From contig VGDH01000006.1 of assembly GCA_016869835.1 (NCBI GenBank), positions 1 to 49,782 on the forward strand: a DNA stretch of 49,782 bases. Reading direction: 5' to 3'. Both the position numbers and the translations under genes were made by a program. Below, one piece after another: positions 9,752 through 18,312 of the stretch (positions are counted from its first letter, which is position 1; each line of letters begins with the position of its first letter). The notes under the pieces were generated by a model. It ran no database searches. It was not told where the DNA came from and saw nothing but the letters and a program-made list of their open reading frames with translations. Source of the DNA: Alphaproteobacteria bacterium (lineage in GTDB: Bacteria; Pseudomonadota; Alphaproteobacteria; Rhodobacterales; Rhodobacteraceae).

Positions 9752-9780
9752 TTGGCAGTGGGGGACAAAAGCCTTATGGG
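9752..9780 (+). promoter_or_regulatory. possible argB promoter
   Basis: TTGGCA at 9752-9757 and TATGGG at 9775-9780 are 17 bases apart, about 22 bases before argB. The -35 is fair, the -10 is weak. Divergent from the SDR gene. Confidence 0.3.
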
Positions 9781-9802
9781 GCGGAAAACACCGGAGGCCG
9801 CC

Positions 9803-10702
9803 ATGCAAAAACAGACCCTGACCGCCCAGGATGCCAAGACCACAGCCAAGATGCTGTCCGAGGCCCTGCCCTATCTGCAACGGTTTGATGGCGCGGTTGT
9901 GGTGGTCAAGTTCGGCGGCAATGCCATGGGCGACGATGCGGCGATGGCCGAATTTGCCCGCGATATCGTGCTGATGCGGCAGGTGGGGGTGAACCCGGTC
10001 GTGGTGCATGGCGGCGGGCCGATGATCAACGACATGCTGACCAAGCTCGGGATCAAGTCGGAATTCGTGCGCGGCAAGCGGGTGACCGACAAGGCCACGG
10101 TGCAGGTGGTCGAGATGATCCTGTCGGGTCTGGTCAACAAGCGGATCGTGCAGGCGATCATGGATGCAGGCGGCCGCGCGGTGGGGATTTCGGGCAAGGA
10201 CGATGATCTGATGGTCTGCGAGGCCGATGATCCGGAACTTGGCTATGTCGGCCGCCCCATCGAGATGAACGTGCAGGTGCTGCGCGATCTTTACAAGGCA
10301 GGGATCATTCCGGTGATCGCGCCGGTCGGTACCGGCATGGCCGACAATGAGACCTTCAACGTCAATGGCGACACGGCGGCTGGGGCGATTGCCGGGGCGT
10401 TGCAGGCGGATCGCCTGCTTTTGCTGACCGACGTGCCGGGGGTCAAGGATGCCTCGGGTCAGGTAATGACCCAGATCACACCCGAGGAAATCCGTCAGAT
10501 GACGCGTGACGGGGTAATTTCGGGCGGGATGATTCCGAAAACCGAAACCGCGCTGATGGCCTTGGAAAAGGGCACGCGCGCGGTCACCATTCTGGACGGC
10601 AAGGTGCCAAATGCCTGCCTGCTGGAACTGTTCACCGACCACGGCGCGGGCAGCCAGATCCGATCCACCGAGCCGCGCATCAAACCGCATGTGAAGCGCT
10701 AG
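9803..10702 (+). CDS. argB: acetylglutamate kinase
   Basis: 299 residues with GGAGG five bases before ATG 9803. The amino-acid-kinase fold is clear: VVKFGGNAM (nucleotide-binding Lys and Gly-rich loop), [34 protein letters not shown] and [10 protein letters not shown], with SGGMIPKTE near the C-terminus. It phosphorylates N-acetylglutamate in arginine synthesis. It has the N-terminal helix ([18 protein letters not shown]) found in arginine-inhibited hexameric forms, so feedback inhibition by arginine is likely, though inferred. No other arginine gene is next to it. Confidence 0.97.
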   Translation: MQKQTLTAQDAKTTAKMLSEALPYLQRFDGAVVVVKFGGNAMGDDAAMAEFARDIVLMRQVGVNPVVVHGGGPMINDMLTKLGIKSEFVRGKRVTDKATVQVVEMILSGLVNKRIVQAIMDAGGRAVGISGKDDDLMVCEADDPELGYVGRPIEMNVQVLRDLYKAGIIPVIAPVGTGMADNETFNVNGDTAAGAIAGALQADRLLLLTDVPGVKDASGQVMTQITPEEIRQMTRDGVISGGMIPKTETALMALEKGTRAVTILDGKVPNACLLELFTDHGAGSQIRSTEPRIKPHVKR

Positions 10703-10751
10703 CAATTTGCCCATCGCGCCCTTACGTTCAAAAGACGGAATGTGAGGGGTG

Positions 10752-11543
10752 ATGGAACACGATCTGCTTTGGCGGCTTGGGGTCTTTGCGGGGCTCTTCG
10801 CCTTCTTTGCAACGCTTGAGGCACTGGCCCCGCGCCGGGCCCGCAGTCAACCGCGCGGTGCGCGCTGGTTCACCAATCTGTCGATTATGATTCTTGACAC
10901 GCTTGCCCTGCGCGCCCTTGCCATCGCCCTGCCTTTGCTGGCCGTTGGCGCAGCGCTGGATGCGGGGCGCATGGGTTGGGGGCTGTTCAACGCGCTGGAC
11001 TGGCCCCTGTGGCTTGAAGTCATGCTGGCGATCCTGATCCTTGATCTGGCGATCTGGGCGCAGCATCTGGTGACCCATAAGGTGCCAATCCTGTGGCGGT
11101 TTCACCGGGTCCACCATGCCGACCGCGATTTCGACGTCACCACGGCGCTCCGCTTTCATCCGGTGGAGATTTTGGCGTCGATGATGCTGAAAATCGGGCT
11201 GGTCTATCTTTTGGGCCCGGCGGCGCTGGCGGTGCTGCTGTTTGAAATCATCCTGAACGGCACAGCGATGTTCAACCATTCCAACCTGCGGCTGCCGCTA
11301 TGGCTTGACCGGGTGGTGCGGCTGGTCTTTGTGACGCCCGACATGTACCGGGTGCATCACTCGATTCATCGCCATGAGCATGACAGCAATTACGGCTTTG
11401 CCTTGTCGGTTTGGGACAGGATGTTTCGCACCTATCGGCCTATGCCTGAGGCAGGGCATGACAAGATGACAGTGGGGCTGGAATGGCAGGACGAAAGACC
11501 CTCGGGGCTGGCTTGGACGCTGACGCTGCCCTTTCGGAAATAG
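10752..11543 (+). CDS. sterol desaturase/fatty-acid hydroxylase family membrane protein
   Basis: 263 residues with four to six hydrophobic segments and the His clusters of the di-iron family: HLVTH, HRVHHAD, NHSN and HHSIHRHEHDSNYG. These bind a di-iron centre on the cytoplasmic face and hydroxylate or desaturate lipids. The substrate cannot be given; bacterial relatives act on carotenoids, hopanoids or ornithine lipids. ATG 10752 follows GAGGGG. The 3' end overlaps the next gene by 61 bases in another frame. Confidence 0.9.
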   Translation: MEHDLLWRLGVFAGLFAFFATLEALAPRRARSQPRGARWFTNLSIMILDTLALRALAIALPLLAVGAALDAGRMGWGLFNALDWPLWLEVMLAILILDLAIWAQHLVTHKVPILWRFHRVHHADRDFDVTTALRFHPVEILASMMLKIGLVYLLGPAALAVLLFEIILNGTAMFNHSNLRLPLWLDRVVRLVFVTPDMYRVHHSIHRHEHDSNYGFALSVWDRMFRTYRPMPEAGHDKMTVGLEWQDERPSGLAWTLTLPFRK

Positions 11544-12166
11544 CAACCCGGCTGGCGGCGCATCAGCTGGAGATCCTTGGCGGGTTTCACGCCGAAGAAG
11601 ATTCGGCGCTGCCGCCCGGCACCCGGACCTTGCTGATGGTCGGGCCGAAAGAGCCGGGGTTCTGGCCGCATCTGCAGGCCCAGCCGGAATGGGACGGCGC
11701 GCCAGACCCGGTTGACCGATGGTCGCGCCGGGTGATCGGCAGAATTGCCTGCGATCTGGGGGCCAAGGCGCTGTTTCCCTTTGGCGGTCCGCCCTATCAT
11801 CCCTTCTATCAATGGGCGCTGCGCACTGGACGGGTCTGGGACAGCCCGGTGCGGCTTTTGGTGCATGCCAGCCAAGGGCTGATGGTCAGCTTTCGCGGGG
11901 CCTTGGCGCTGAAAGAGCGCATCGCGGTGCCGCCTGCGGTCGTCAAGCCCTGCGAAAGCTGTGCCGCGCCCTGCCTTGCCGCTTGCCCGGCGGCGGCCCT
12001 TGGGGCAGCGGGCTATGACGTGCCCGCCTGCCATGACTGGCTTGCAAGCTCTGGGCAGGATTGCATGAATTCCGGCTGCCTCGTGCGCCGCGCTTGCCCG
12101 TTGGCCCAAGCCTATGCAAGGATGCCAGAACAGTCGGCCTATCACATGAGGCAGTTCCACAAATGA
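11483..12166 (+). CDS. iron-sulfur protein with two Cys clusters (ferredoxin/QueG-like C-terminal module)
   Basis: 227 residues. The N-terminal part has GGFH and LLMVGPKEPGFWPHL, and the C-terminal part carries two Cys clusters, CESCAAPCLAACP near residue 155 and CMNSGCLVRRACP near 195, each like a [4Fe-4S] motif. The layout resembles the ferredoxin part of epoxyqueuosine reductase without its cobalamin domain, so electron transfer is likely but the partner is unknown. It overlaps the hydroxylase gene by 61 bases, and a donor role for that di-iron enzyme is an attractive inference. Its stop overlaps the next start. Confidence 0.75.
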   Translation: MAGRKTLGAGLDADAALSEIATRLAAHQLEILGGFHAEEDSALPPGTRTLLMVGPKEPGFWPHLQAQPEWDGAPDPVDRWSRRVIGRIACDLGAKALFPFGGPPYHPFYQWALRTGRVWDSPVRLLVHASQGLMVSFRGALALKERIAVPPAVVKPCESCAAPCLAACPAAALGAAGYDVPACHDWLASSGQDCMNSGCLVRRACPLAQAYARMPEQSAYHMRQFHK

Positions 12167-12666
12167 AGCGCCTGATCCTGACGCGGCACGCGAAATCCAG
12201 CTGGGACGACCCGCTGATGAGCGACCACGACCGCCCGCTAAACGAGCGTGGCAAGGCGGCGGCGGCCGATCTGGGCCAGTGGCTGGCCTCGCGCGGCTAT
12301 GTGCCGGATGAGGTGCTTTGTTCGGATGCCGTGCGCACACGCGCCACGTTTTCCGGCATCGCGCCCGCCCTGCCCGGCGCCCCGGTGCTGGAACTGAAGC
12401 CCGCGCTTTATCATGCGGGCCCCGATGTGATGCTGGCGGTCTTGCGCCACGCCACGACGGACACCGTGATGATGATCGGCCATAACCCCGGCATTGCCGA
12501 GTTTGCCCATCGACTTGTTTCGAAAACCCCGGCCAGCCCAGAGTTTCGGAAATATCCGACCGGGGCCACGCTGGTGGTGGATTTCGCCGTTGAAACCTGG
12601 GCCGAGGCCAGCTTTGGCCAGGGCGTCACGGTCGATTTCATCGTCCCGCGCGAGATCGAAGCCTAA
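12163..12666 (+). CDS. SixA-type histidine phosphatase
   Basis: 167 residues beginning MKRLILTRHAKSSWDD. The RHG-type motif here is TRHAKS, typical of the SixA branch, and the second catalytic His lies in MMIGHNPGI near residue 107. SixA of E. coli removes phosphate from signalling His residues of phosphotransfer proteins; whether this homologue does so is not known. It overlaps the iron-sulfur gene by four bases (ATGA). Confidence 0.85.
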   Translation: MKRLILTRHAKSSWDDPLMSDHDRPLNERGKAAAADLGQWLASRGYVPDEVLCSDAVRTRATFSGIAPALPGAPVLELKPALYHAGPDVMLAVLRHATTDTVMMIGHNPGIAEFAHRLVSKTPASPEFRKYPTGATLVVDFAVETWAEASFGQGVTVDFIVPREIEA

Positions 12667-12669
12667 GCC

Positions 12670-12722
12670 TCCTCGGGCACCTTCGGCTTCTCGTCGGACG
12701 ACGAGCGCCGAAGGCGACGAGG
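12670..12722. terminator. extended nested palindrome between convergent operons
   Basis: Nested inverted repeats fill the gap between the phosphatase and bztD. The outer arms are CTCCTCG and CGAGGAG, the middle arms CCTTCGGC and GCCGAAGG, and the inner arms CTCGTCG and CGACGAG around GA. The structure suits a bidirectional terminator, but there is no T tract, so factor-independent function is uncertain. Confidence 0.5.
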
Positions 12723-12726
12723 AGTG

Positions 12727-13497
12727 TCAGTGGCCAAGGATCTGGCTTAGGAACAGCTTCGTCCGGTCGCTTTGCGGGTTCGAGAAGAACTCTTTCGGCG
12801 CATTCTGTTCGACGATCTGGCCCTGGTCCATGAACACCACGCGGTTCGCCACGGCCTGGGCAAAGCCCATCTCATGCGTGACGCAAAGCATGGTCATCCC
12901 CTCTTCGGCCAAGGCGATCATGGTGTCGAGCACCTCTTTGATCATCTCGGGGTCCAAGGCCGAGGTCGGTTCGTCAAACAGCATGATCCGCGGCTTCATG
13001 CACAAGGACCGCGCGATTGCGACGCGCTGCTGCTGACCGCCCGACAACTGTCCCGGGTATTTATGGGCCTGTTCGGGGATCTTCACCTTGTGCAGGAAAT
13101 GCATCGCGATTTCTTCCGCCTCGCGTTTTGGGGTCTTGCGAACCCAGATCGGCGCCAGCGTGCAGTTTTCCAGGATCGTCAGATGCGGGAAAAGGTTGAA
13201 GTGCTGGAACACCATCCCGACCTCGGACCGAACCTTGTCAATGTTCTTCAGGTCATTGGTCAGCTCGGTCCCGTCCACCACGATATGGCCGGATTGGTGT
13301 TCTTCCAACCGGTTGATGCAGCGGATCAGCGTTGACTTGCCCGAGCCCGAGGGGCCGCAGATCACGATCCGTTCGCCGCGATTGACGGTCATGTTGATGT
13401 CGCGCAGCACGTGGAACTGACCGTACCACTTGTTCATGCCGGTGATCTGGATGGCGACCTCGTCCGAGACCTGCATCTGTTTGGTTGCTTCTGCCAT
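12727..13497 (-). CDS. bztD: glutamate/glutamine/aspartate/asparagine ABC transporter, ATP-binding protein
   Basis: 256 residues. Walker [10 protein letters not shown] is near residue 50, the Q-loop is VFQHFNLFP, the ABC signature LSGGQQQR near 150, Walker [13 protein letters not shown] and the H-loop VTHEMGFA. This is the polar amino-acid importer ATPase. ATG 13497 was chosen over a TTG two codons upstream because it has AGGAG eight bases away. It follows bztC after 12 bases and is the last gene of bztABCD. Confidence 0.95.
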   Translation of the reverse strand: MAEATKQMQVSDEVAIQITGMNKWYGQFHVLRDINMTVNRGERIVICGPSGSGKSTLIRCINRLEEHQSGHIVVDGTELTNDLKNIDKVRSEVGMVFQHFNLFPHLTILENCTLAPIWVRKTPKREAEEIAMHFLHKVKIPEQAHKYPGQLSGGQQQRVAIARSLCMKPRIMLFDEPTSALDPEMIKEVLDTMIALAEEGMTMLCVTHEMGFAQAVANRVVFMDQGQIVEQNAPKEFFSNPQSDRTKLFLSQILGH

Positions 13498-13509
13498 GGT
13501 CAAGGCTCC

Positions 13510-14952
13510 TTAACGGTGATCGGTTTTCAGCTTCTGTTCCAGATACATCGAATATCTGGACATCCCGAAGCAGACGGCAAAGAAGATCGCGCCGACAAAG
13601 ATGTAGGGCTCCCAGTAGATGCCCTTCCATGCGGTGTCGGCCCGCACGATGGTGGTAACGCCTTTCAAGGGGTCCATCAGGCCGACAAAGGCCACCAGCG
13701 TGGTATCCTTGAACAGGCCGATGAAGGTCGAGACGATGCCGGGGATCGACACTTTGAGCGCCTGCGGCATCACGATCAGCCGCTGCGCCTGCCAGTAGTC
13801 AAGGCCCAGCGCATCAGCGGCCTCATACTGGCCCTTGGGCAGCGCGGCGAGGCCGCCGCGGATCACCTCGGCCAGATAGGCGGCCGAGAAGAAGGTCACC
13901 AGAATGATGACCCGCAAGACAACGTCAAAGTTGGTTTGCGGCGGCAGGAAATAGCCCAAGAGCAGGGTTGCGGTGAAAAGAACCGTGATCAGCGGCACGC
14001 CGCGCACAAACTCGATGAAGCCGACGCAGAGGGTCTTGATCAGCAGCATGTCCGACTGGCGACCCAGCGCCAGCAGGATGCCGATCGGCAGCGAAGCCCC
14101 GATTGCGGTGACCCCGATCACAAAGGCCAGAAGGAACCCCCCGAATTGGTCAGAGGTGATGGCCTGCATGCCCAAGGGCATGGCGGCCTCAAGCCCTGTG
14201 GTGACGCTGGTCTGCACCGCAAGCCACCAGATCGCAGCAACCACAAAGCCCGCGCCGGTCGCCACGACGACGCCCAGATAGGACTTGGTCGCCAGATAGA
14301 CGGCCACCAGAAGGGCAAAGCCGATGGCAACCCCGACCGGCGCCCAGACCGAGCCCCCCCACAAAAGCCAGAAGCCCAGAAGCGGGTAGATCACGGTCAG
14401 AACCAGCAGCCGTTTCGGTGCCACCCATGCCGTGGCGGTCAGACCGCCGAGCCCAAGGGCAAAGATCACCAGATGGGTCGGATCATGATCCAGCATCGCA
14501 AGGGCTATCAGCGTCAGCGCGGCCACGGTTCCCACCAGCGTCACGCTGGCCTTGCGCAGGCCATAGTAAAGCACGGGCGCCAGCGAAATCAGTAAAAGCC
14601 CCAGCGCCAGAACCGGACGCCAGTAAAGATCGGCCGGGTAGAAGCCAAAAAGGAACTGGTGCCAGCGTTCGCGGATCAAGGCCCAGCAGGCCCCGGTGGC
14701 CTCGGGCCCGGCGCTGGCCCAGACGATCTCGCGGCACTCTTTCAACGAGGTTGCATTCCAGACGCTGTTCATCAGCCAGGGCAGCGCGGCCTGCGCCAGA
14801 AAGAACACGACGGCAAGGCCGATCAGGGTCAAGACTGTGTTGAACGGCGAGGAGAACAGGTTCTCGCGCAGCCATTTCACTGCGCCACGCTCGGTGATGG
14901 GCGGGGCTTGTTGCGGCAGCATCTCGGAGCGGACGAATGCGGTATCGGGCAT
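13510..14952 (-). CDS. bztC: glutamate/glutamine/aspartate/asparagine ABC transporter, permease BztC
   Basis: 480 residues, longer than ordinary amino-acid permeases. About the first 280 residues hold extra membrane helices and periplasmic loops, a feature of the Bzt/Aap type. The conserved permease core follows, with the EAA-type loop EAADALGLDYWQAQRLIVMP and the end SRYSMYLEQKLKTDHR. It pairs with BztB, whose stop codon lies one base away from its start. The two form the inner-membrane channel. Confidence 0.95.
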   Translation of the reverse strand: MPDTAFVRSEMLPQQAPPITERGAVKWLRENLFSSPFNTVLTLIGLAVVFFLAQAALPWLMNSVWNATSLKECREIVWASAGPEATGACWALIRERWHQFLFGFYPADLYWRPVLALGLLLISLAPVLYYGLRKASVTLVGTVAALTLIALAMLDHDPTHLVIFALGLGGLTATAWVAPKRLLVLTVIYPLLGFWLLWGGSVWAPVGVAIGFALLVAVYLATKSYLGVVVATGAGFVVAAIWWLAVQTSVTTGLEAAMPLGMQAITSDQFGGFLLAFVIGVTAIGASLPIGILLALGRQSDMLLIKTLCVGFIEFVRGVPLITVLFTATLLLGYFLPPQTNFDVVLRVIILVTFFSAAYLAEVIRGGLAALPKGQYEAADALGLDYWQAQRLIVMPQALKVSIPGIVSTFIGLFKDTTLVAFVGLMDPLKGVTTIVRADTAWKGIYWEPYIFVGAIFFAVCFGMSRYSMYLEQKLKTDHR

Positions 14953-14953
14953 C

Positions 14954-16228
14954 TCAGCGCTCCTTCAGCTTTACGGAATTGTTGTAGATGTTCATCAAGG
15001 ACGAAATCAGCAGGCTGATCGTCAGATAGATGCCCATCATCAAGAGCATGCATTCCATCTCGCGCCCGGTCTGGTTCATGGTGATGCCGCCCAGCGTACC
15101 GCGCAGGTCAAGGTAAGACACGGCGATCCCGAGCGAGGTATTCTTGGTCAGGTTCAAGAATTGGCTGATCAGGGGCGGGATGATCACGCGCAGGGCCTGC
15201 GGCAGGATCACAAGGTTCATCGTGCGGCCAGGACGCAGGCCCAGCGCATAGGCGGCTTCGGTTTGGCCACGGGAAATGGCAAGGATACCGCCGCGCACGA
15301 TTTCGGCGATGAAGGCGCCGGTATACAGGATCAGCGCCACCAGAAGCGCGGTGAACGAATGGTTGACCGCAATCCCGCCGGTAAAGTTGAACCCCTTGAT
15401 CTCTGGGTATTCCAGGTGAAAGCCCATGGCCATCAAGAGCGCAATCGCCGGGGCAAAAAGCACCAGAAGTGATTGCCACCAGGTGGTGGGGCGAAGGCCG
15501 GTATCTTCCTGAATGGCCTTGGCCCGCGCCAGAATTCGGCGATTGACCAGGACCGAGCCTGCGACCACGACCAGAAAGGCCACGGCCGAAAGGCTGATCG
15601 GCACGGTGGCGATCTCGATCGTGGGCAGCGGGCGGTCCAGCATCGGACCGGGGATGTTCGACCCACGGTTGGTGATGGCGATGGCACCAAGGATCATGGA
15701 TTCCTTCGGCTCTTCACCGGCGGCGACCATTTCGTCGGTCAGACGGAAATCGCGCGGCTGGGGATAGGTCTCGGTAAAGACCACGAAGATCAGGATGATC
15801 CATAAGACCAAAGGCACGTTGCGGAAAATCTCGACATAGACGGTCATCAGGCGGGCCACGAGCCAGTTCTTCGACAGGCGCAGCACACCCGCGATAACAC
15901 CGACGATGGTGGCAAAGATGCAGCCGATGAAGGCAATCAGAAGCGTATTCAGAAGGCCGATGATGGCGGCGCGGCCATGGGTGCTGTCATTGGTGTAGGG
16001 GATCAGTTGCTGGTCAATATCATAGCCAGCGCGCTGCCACAGGAAGTTGAAATTGATGTCCTTGCCACGTTCCGCAAGGTTCTTGATGGTGTTGTCAGTC
16101 ATCCAGCCCAGAAAGGCCAAAAGCAGGACAAGAACGGCCACCTGGATCGTGTAGGATCTGTAGCGCGTGTCATAGATAAGCATGGAAAGCCGAAAGGATT
16201 CTTTCGGCGCTTCGCTTGCAAGTGACAT
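14954..16228 (-). CDS. bztB: glutamate/glutamine/aspartate/asparagine ABC transporter, permease BztB
   Basis: 424 residues. The first helix is at about 27-45 (VAVLVLLLAFLGW), a periplasmic part containing NFNFLWQRAGYDI follows, then the core with GLLNTLLIAFIG, FRNVPLVLWIILIFV, the EAA loop TEAAYALGLRPGRTMNLVIL and NLTKNTSLGIAVSY. It forms the heterodimeric channel with BztC. A terminator-like hairpin separates it from bztA, so its transcript level is probably lower than that of the binding protein. Confidence 0.95.
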   Translation of the reverse strand: MSLASEAPKESFRLSMLIYDTRYRSYTIQVAVLVLLLAFLGWMTDNTIKNLAERGKDINFNFLWQRAGYDIDQQLIPYTNDSTHGRAAIIGLLNTLLIAFIGCIFATIVGVIAGVLRLSKNWLVARLMTVYVEIFRNVPLVLWIILIFVVFTETYPQPRDFRLTDEMVAAGEEPKESMILGAIAITNRGSNIPGPMLDRPLPTIEIATVPISLSAVAFLVVVAGSVLVNRRILARAKAIQEDTGLRPTTWWQSLLVLFAPAIALLMAMGFHLEYPEIKGFNFTGGIAVNHSFTALLVALILYTGAFIAEIVRGGILAISRGQTEAAYALGLRPGRTMNLVILPQALRVIIPPLISQFLNLTKNTSLGIAVSYLDLRGTLGGITMNQTGREMECMLLMMGIYLTISLLISSLMNIYNNSVKLKER

Positions 16229-16309
16229 TATACCCCCTGTGCCGACCGGCGGCCGTCTTGGTGCGGCCTGTCTGGATCATGTACAATGGTCAAAACGATT
16301 AGGCTAAAG

Positions 16310-16343
16310 AAAAAAGGGCGCACCCCGGTCAGGGGGTGCGCCC
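16310..16343 (-). terminator. partial terminator between bztA and bztB
   Basis: On the minus strand an 11-base GC stem, GGGCGCACCCC pairing with GGGGTGCGCCC around a short loop, is followed directly by TTTTTTCTTT. It begins 11 bases after the bztA stop. Such intra-operon terminators let binding-protein mRNA exceed permease mRNA. Confidence 0.8.
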
Positions 16344-16354
16344 GAGATCGGTGA

Positions 16355-17371
16355 TTACCGGAACGGAGCCGCGTACTGCAGGCCGCCCTGGGTCCACAGC
16401 GCGTTCAGGCCACGGGCCAGACCGATCGGGGTCGAGGCGCCGATGTTCGCTTCGAAGATTTCGCCATAGTTGCCATTGGCCAGGATGGCGTTCTTGAAGG
16501 CGGCGTTATCAAGGCCAGCCATCACACCGAAGTCACCCTCAAGGCCCAGAAGACGCTTGACTTCCGGATCGGTGGTCGAGGCTTCAACTTCGGCCAGGTT
16601 GGCCTTTGTGATACCCTTTTCTTCCGCGATCAGAAGCGCATTGAAGGTCCAGCGCACCACGTCGCCCCACTGGTTGTCGCCATGGCGAACGACCGGGCCG
16701 AGCGGCTCTTTCGAGATGATTTCCGGCAGGATGATGTGGTTTTCCGGATCCGGGAAGGACGAACGCGACGCGGCAAGGCCCGAGGCGTCGGTGGTGAAGG
16801 CGTCGCAGGTGCCCGCGAGGTAGTTCCGCTGAGCTTCGGCGTCGTCGGCAACGGTCACCGGGGTATAGGTGCTGTTGTTCTGCTTGAAGAAGTCAGCGAG
16901 GTTCAGTTCGGTGGTGGTACCGGTCTGGATGCAGACGGTCGCGCCATCAAGCTCTTTGGCCGAGGAAACGCCAAGATCTTTCTTCACCATGAAGCCCTGA
17001 CCGTCGTAGTAGTTCACGGCAACGAAATCGAGCTTGAGGTCATGATCGCGCGAATAGGTCCAGGTCGAGTTGCGGATCAGAACGTCAACTTCGCCCGAAG
17101 CCAGCGCGGTAAAGCGGGTTTCCGAGGTCAGCGGGACAAACTTGACCTTGTTCGGGTCACCCAGAACGGCTGCAGCAATGGCCTTGCAAAGTGAAGCGTC
17201 AAAGCCCTGGTACACGCCATTGGCGTCAGGGGCGGCAAAGCCGGTCAGACCGGGGTTCGCGCCGCAGATCAGCTCGCCACGCGCTTTCACGTCGTCCAGC
17301 GTGCCGGCAAAGGCAGCGCCGGTCAGAACGGTGGTTGCGGCGAGGGTGCCGAGGAACACGGATTTTTTCAT
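16355..17371 (-). CDS. bztA: glutamate/glutamine/aspartate/asparagine-binding periplasmic protein
   Basis: 338 residues with a Sec signal peptide: MKKS, a hydrophobic stretch to about residue 20, and AFA before GTLDDVKARG. The solute-binding fold follows with LICGANPGLTGFA, GFDASLCKAIAAAVLG, RFTALASGEVDVLIRNSTWT and VCIQTGTTTELNL. It captures acidic amino acids and their amides and delivers them to BztBC. ATG 17371 has GGAAGAGG eight bases upstream; the frame stays open further upstream but shows no family similarity. First gene of the operon. Confidence 0.96.
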   Translation of the reverse strand: MKKSVFLGTLAATTVLTGAAFAGTLDDVKARGELICGANPGLTGFAAPDANGVYQGFDASLCKAIAAAVLGDPNKVKFVPLTSETRFTALASGEVDVLIRNSTWTYSRDHDLKLDFVAVNYYDGQGFMVKKDLGVSSAKELDGATVCIQTGTTTELNLADFFKQNNSTYTPVTVADDAEAQRNYLAGTCDAFTTDASGLAASRSSFPDPENHIILPEIISKEPLGPVVRHGDNQWGDVVRWTFNALLIAEEKGITKANLAEVEASTTDPEVKRLLGLEGDFGVMAGLDNAAFKNAILANGNYGEIFEANIGASTPIGLARGLNALWTQGGLQYAAPFR

Positions 17372-17604
17372 TCTTACCTCTTCCTGTGGATCTGCCCCAA
17401 GGGGCAGGGGTTTACGCCCTGTCTTGCCGACAGATGCGGGTTCTGGGTGGCGCCTGAGGTGCCAGTGTCGGGCATCATCTGTCACGGTCTTGGCCAAGGT
17501 CAAGAAAAACATCCGCTAAAACGGAGCGCTTCGTTCTGACCGGCTGAATGACGATTGTATCGCGCACAATGCCGAAAGAGCGGCCGCTGGATTGCGCAAG
17601 ATTG
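17372..17604. other. 233-base gap upstream of bztA
   Basis: No gene seen. It should hold the bztA promoter, but I find no clear consensus pair. A small palindrome, ATTGT-7-ACAAT at 17554-17570, could be a regulator site. Candidate NtrC boxes were looked for and not found. Confidence 0.4.
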
Positions 17605-18312
17605 TTACAGGCACAATGCGTAGAAACGTTCGGCTTCCAGAAGCGCCTGCCGTTTGCCGGCCTCAAGCGCGGCGGCGTCCTCGTCGACCCCCCAGAATTC
17701 GGCCTGCCAGCTCTCATCGATTCGGCTCAGATCAAAGGCTTCGGCCGCCGAAAGCCGCCCACGGGTAACGGCCAGCGCCAGGATCAACGAGCCGGTGATG
17801 GCCACCATGTCGTGAAAGGCAGCCAGCCGAAACGGATCGAAAGCATCGACCGCGGCCCTCAGCCGGATCAGGCTTTCGTCCGGTTGCGCAATTGGAACGA
17901 TGCCCGCTGTCACCTGCAAAGGCGCGTCCAGATCCGTCGCAGACCAGCCCAGCCATGGGTCCCAACCGGCGGCCTGACGCGCGATCAGGCCCTCGGGCCC
18001 GGTGGCGCGGTAACACAGAAGATCGCTCGCCCCATAGGCGGCCAGCAACCCGACCACCTCGTCGCGCTGTTGGCCAAGCTTGTCGATGGCGGAATTGGCC
18101 GCGCGGGTAACGGGCATGGTCTCGGGCTTGACGGCACCCTCTTGCGCGTCCCACTCGCGGGCCGCAGCCTCGGCCAAGGCAAGGGTCGGCACCACAAAGG
18201 CTGCCTTGGCCGGAGTTTTCACCGCCCGCCCATCCAGCCGCACGGTGAAACCGCCCTCGCAGGGCTCGGCCGTGGCGGTTTTCCAGAATCTCTTGGCCTT
18301 CCAGCCACTCAT
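17605..18312 (-). CDS. ATP12-family chaperone protein
   Basis: 235 residues starting MSGWKAKRFWKTA, then YTVRLDGR-like FTVRLDGRAVKTPAK, the recognisable ATP12 N-terminal motif. Later parts include AANSAIDKL, LLCYRATGPEGL, WDPWLGW and ESWQAEFWGVDEDAA. Mitochondrial ATP12 assists assembly of the F1 ATP synthase alpha subunit, and the alphaproteobacterial protein is its ancestor-type homologue. The start overlaps the rluC stop as ATGA, so the pair is coupled. Confidence 0.93.
   Translation of the reverse strand: MSGWKAKRFWKTATAEPCEGGFTVRLDGRAVKTPAKAAFVVPTLALAEAAAREWDAQEGAVKPETMPVTRAANSAIDKLGQQRDEVVGLLAAYGASDLLCYRATGPEGLIARQAAGWDPWLGWSATDLDAPLQVTAGIVPIAQPDESLIRLRAAVDAFDPFRLAAFHDMVAITGSLILALAVTRGRLSAAEAFDLSRIDESWQAEFWGVDEDAAALEAGKRQALLEAERFYALCL

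Noticed and set aside
8936-10714. A 592-codon open frame on the minus strand
   Set aside because: Only its last 247 codons are an SDR. The rest runs antisense to argB with a His/Arg/Gly-rich composition typical of high-GC shadow frames.
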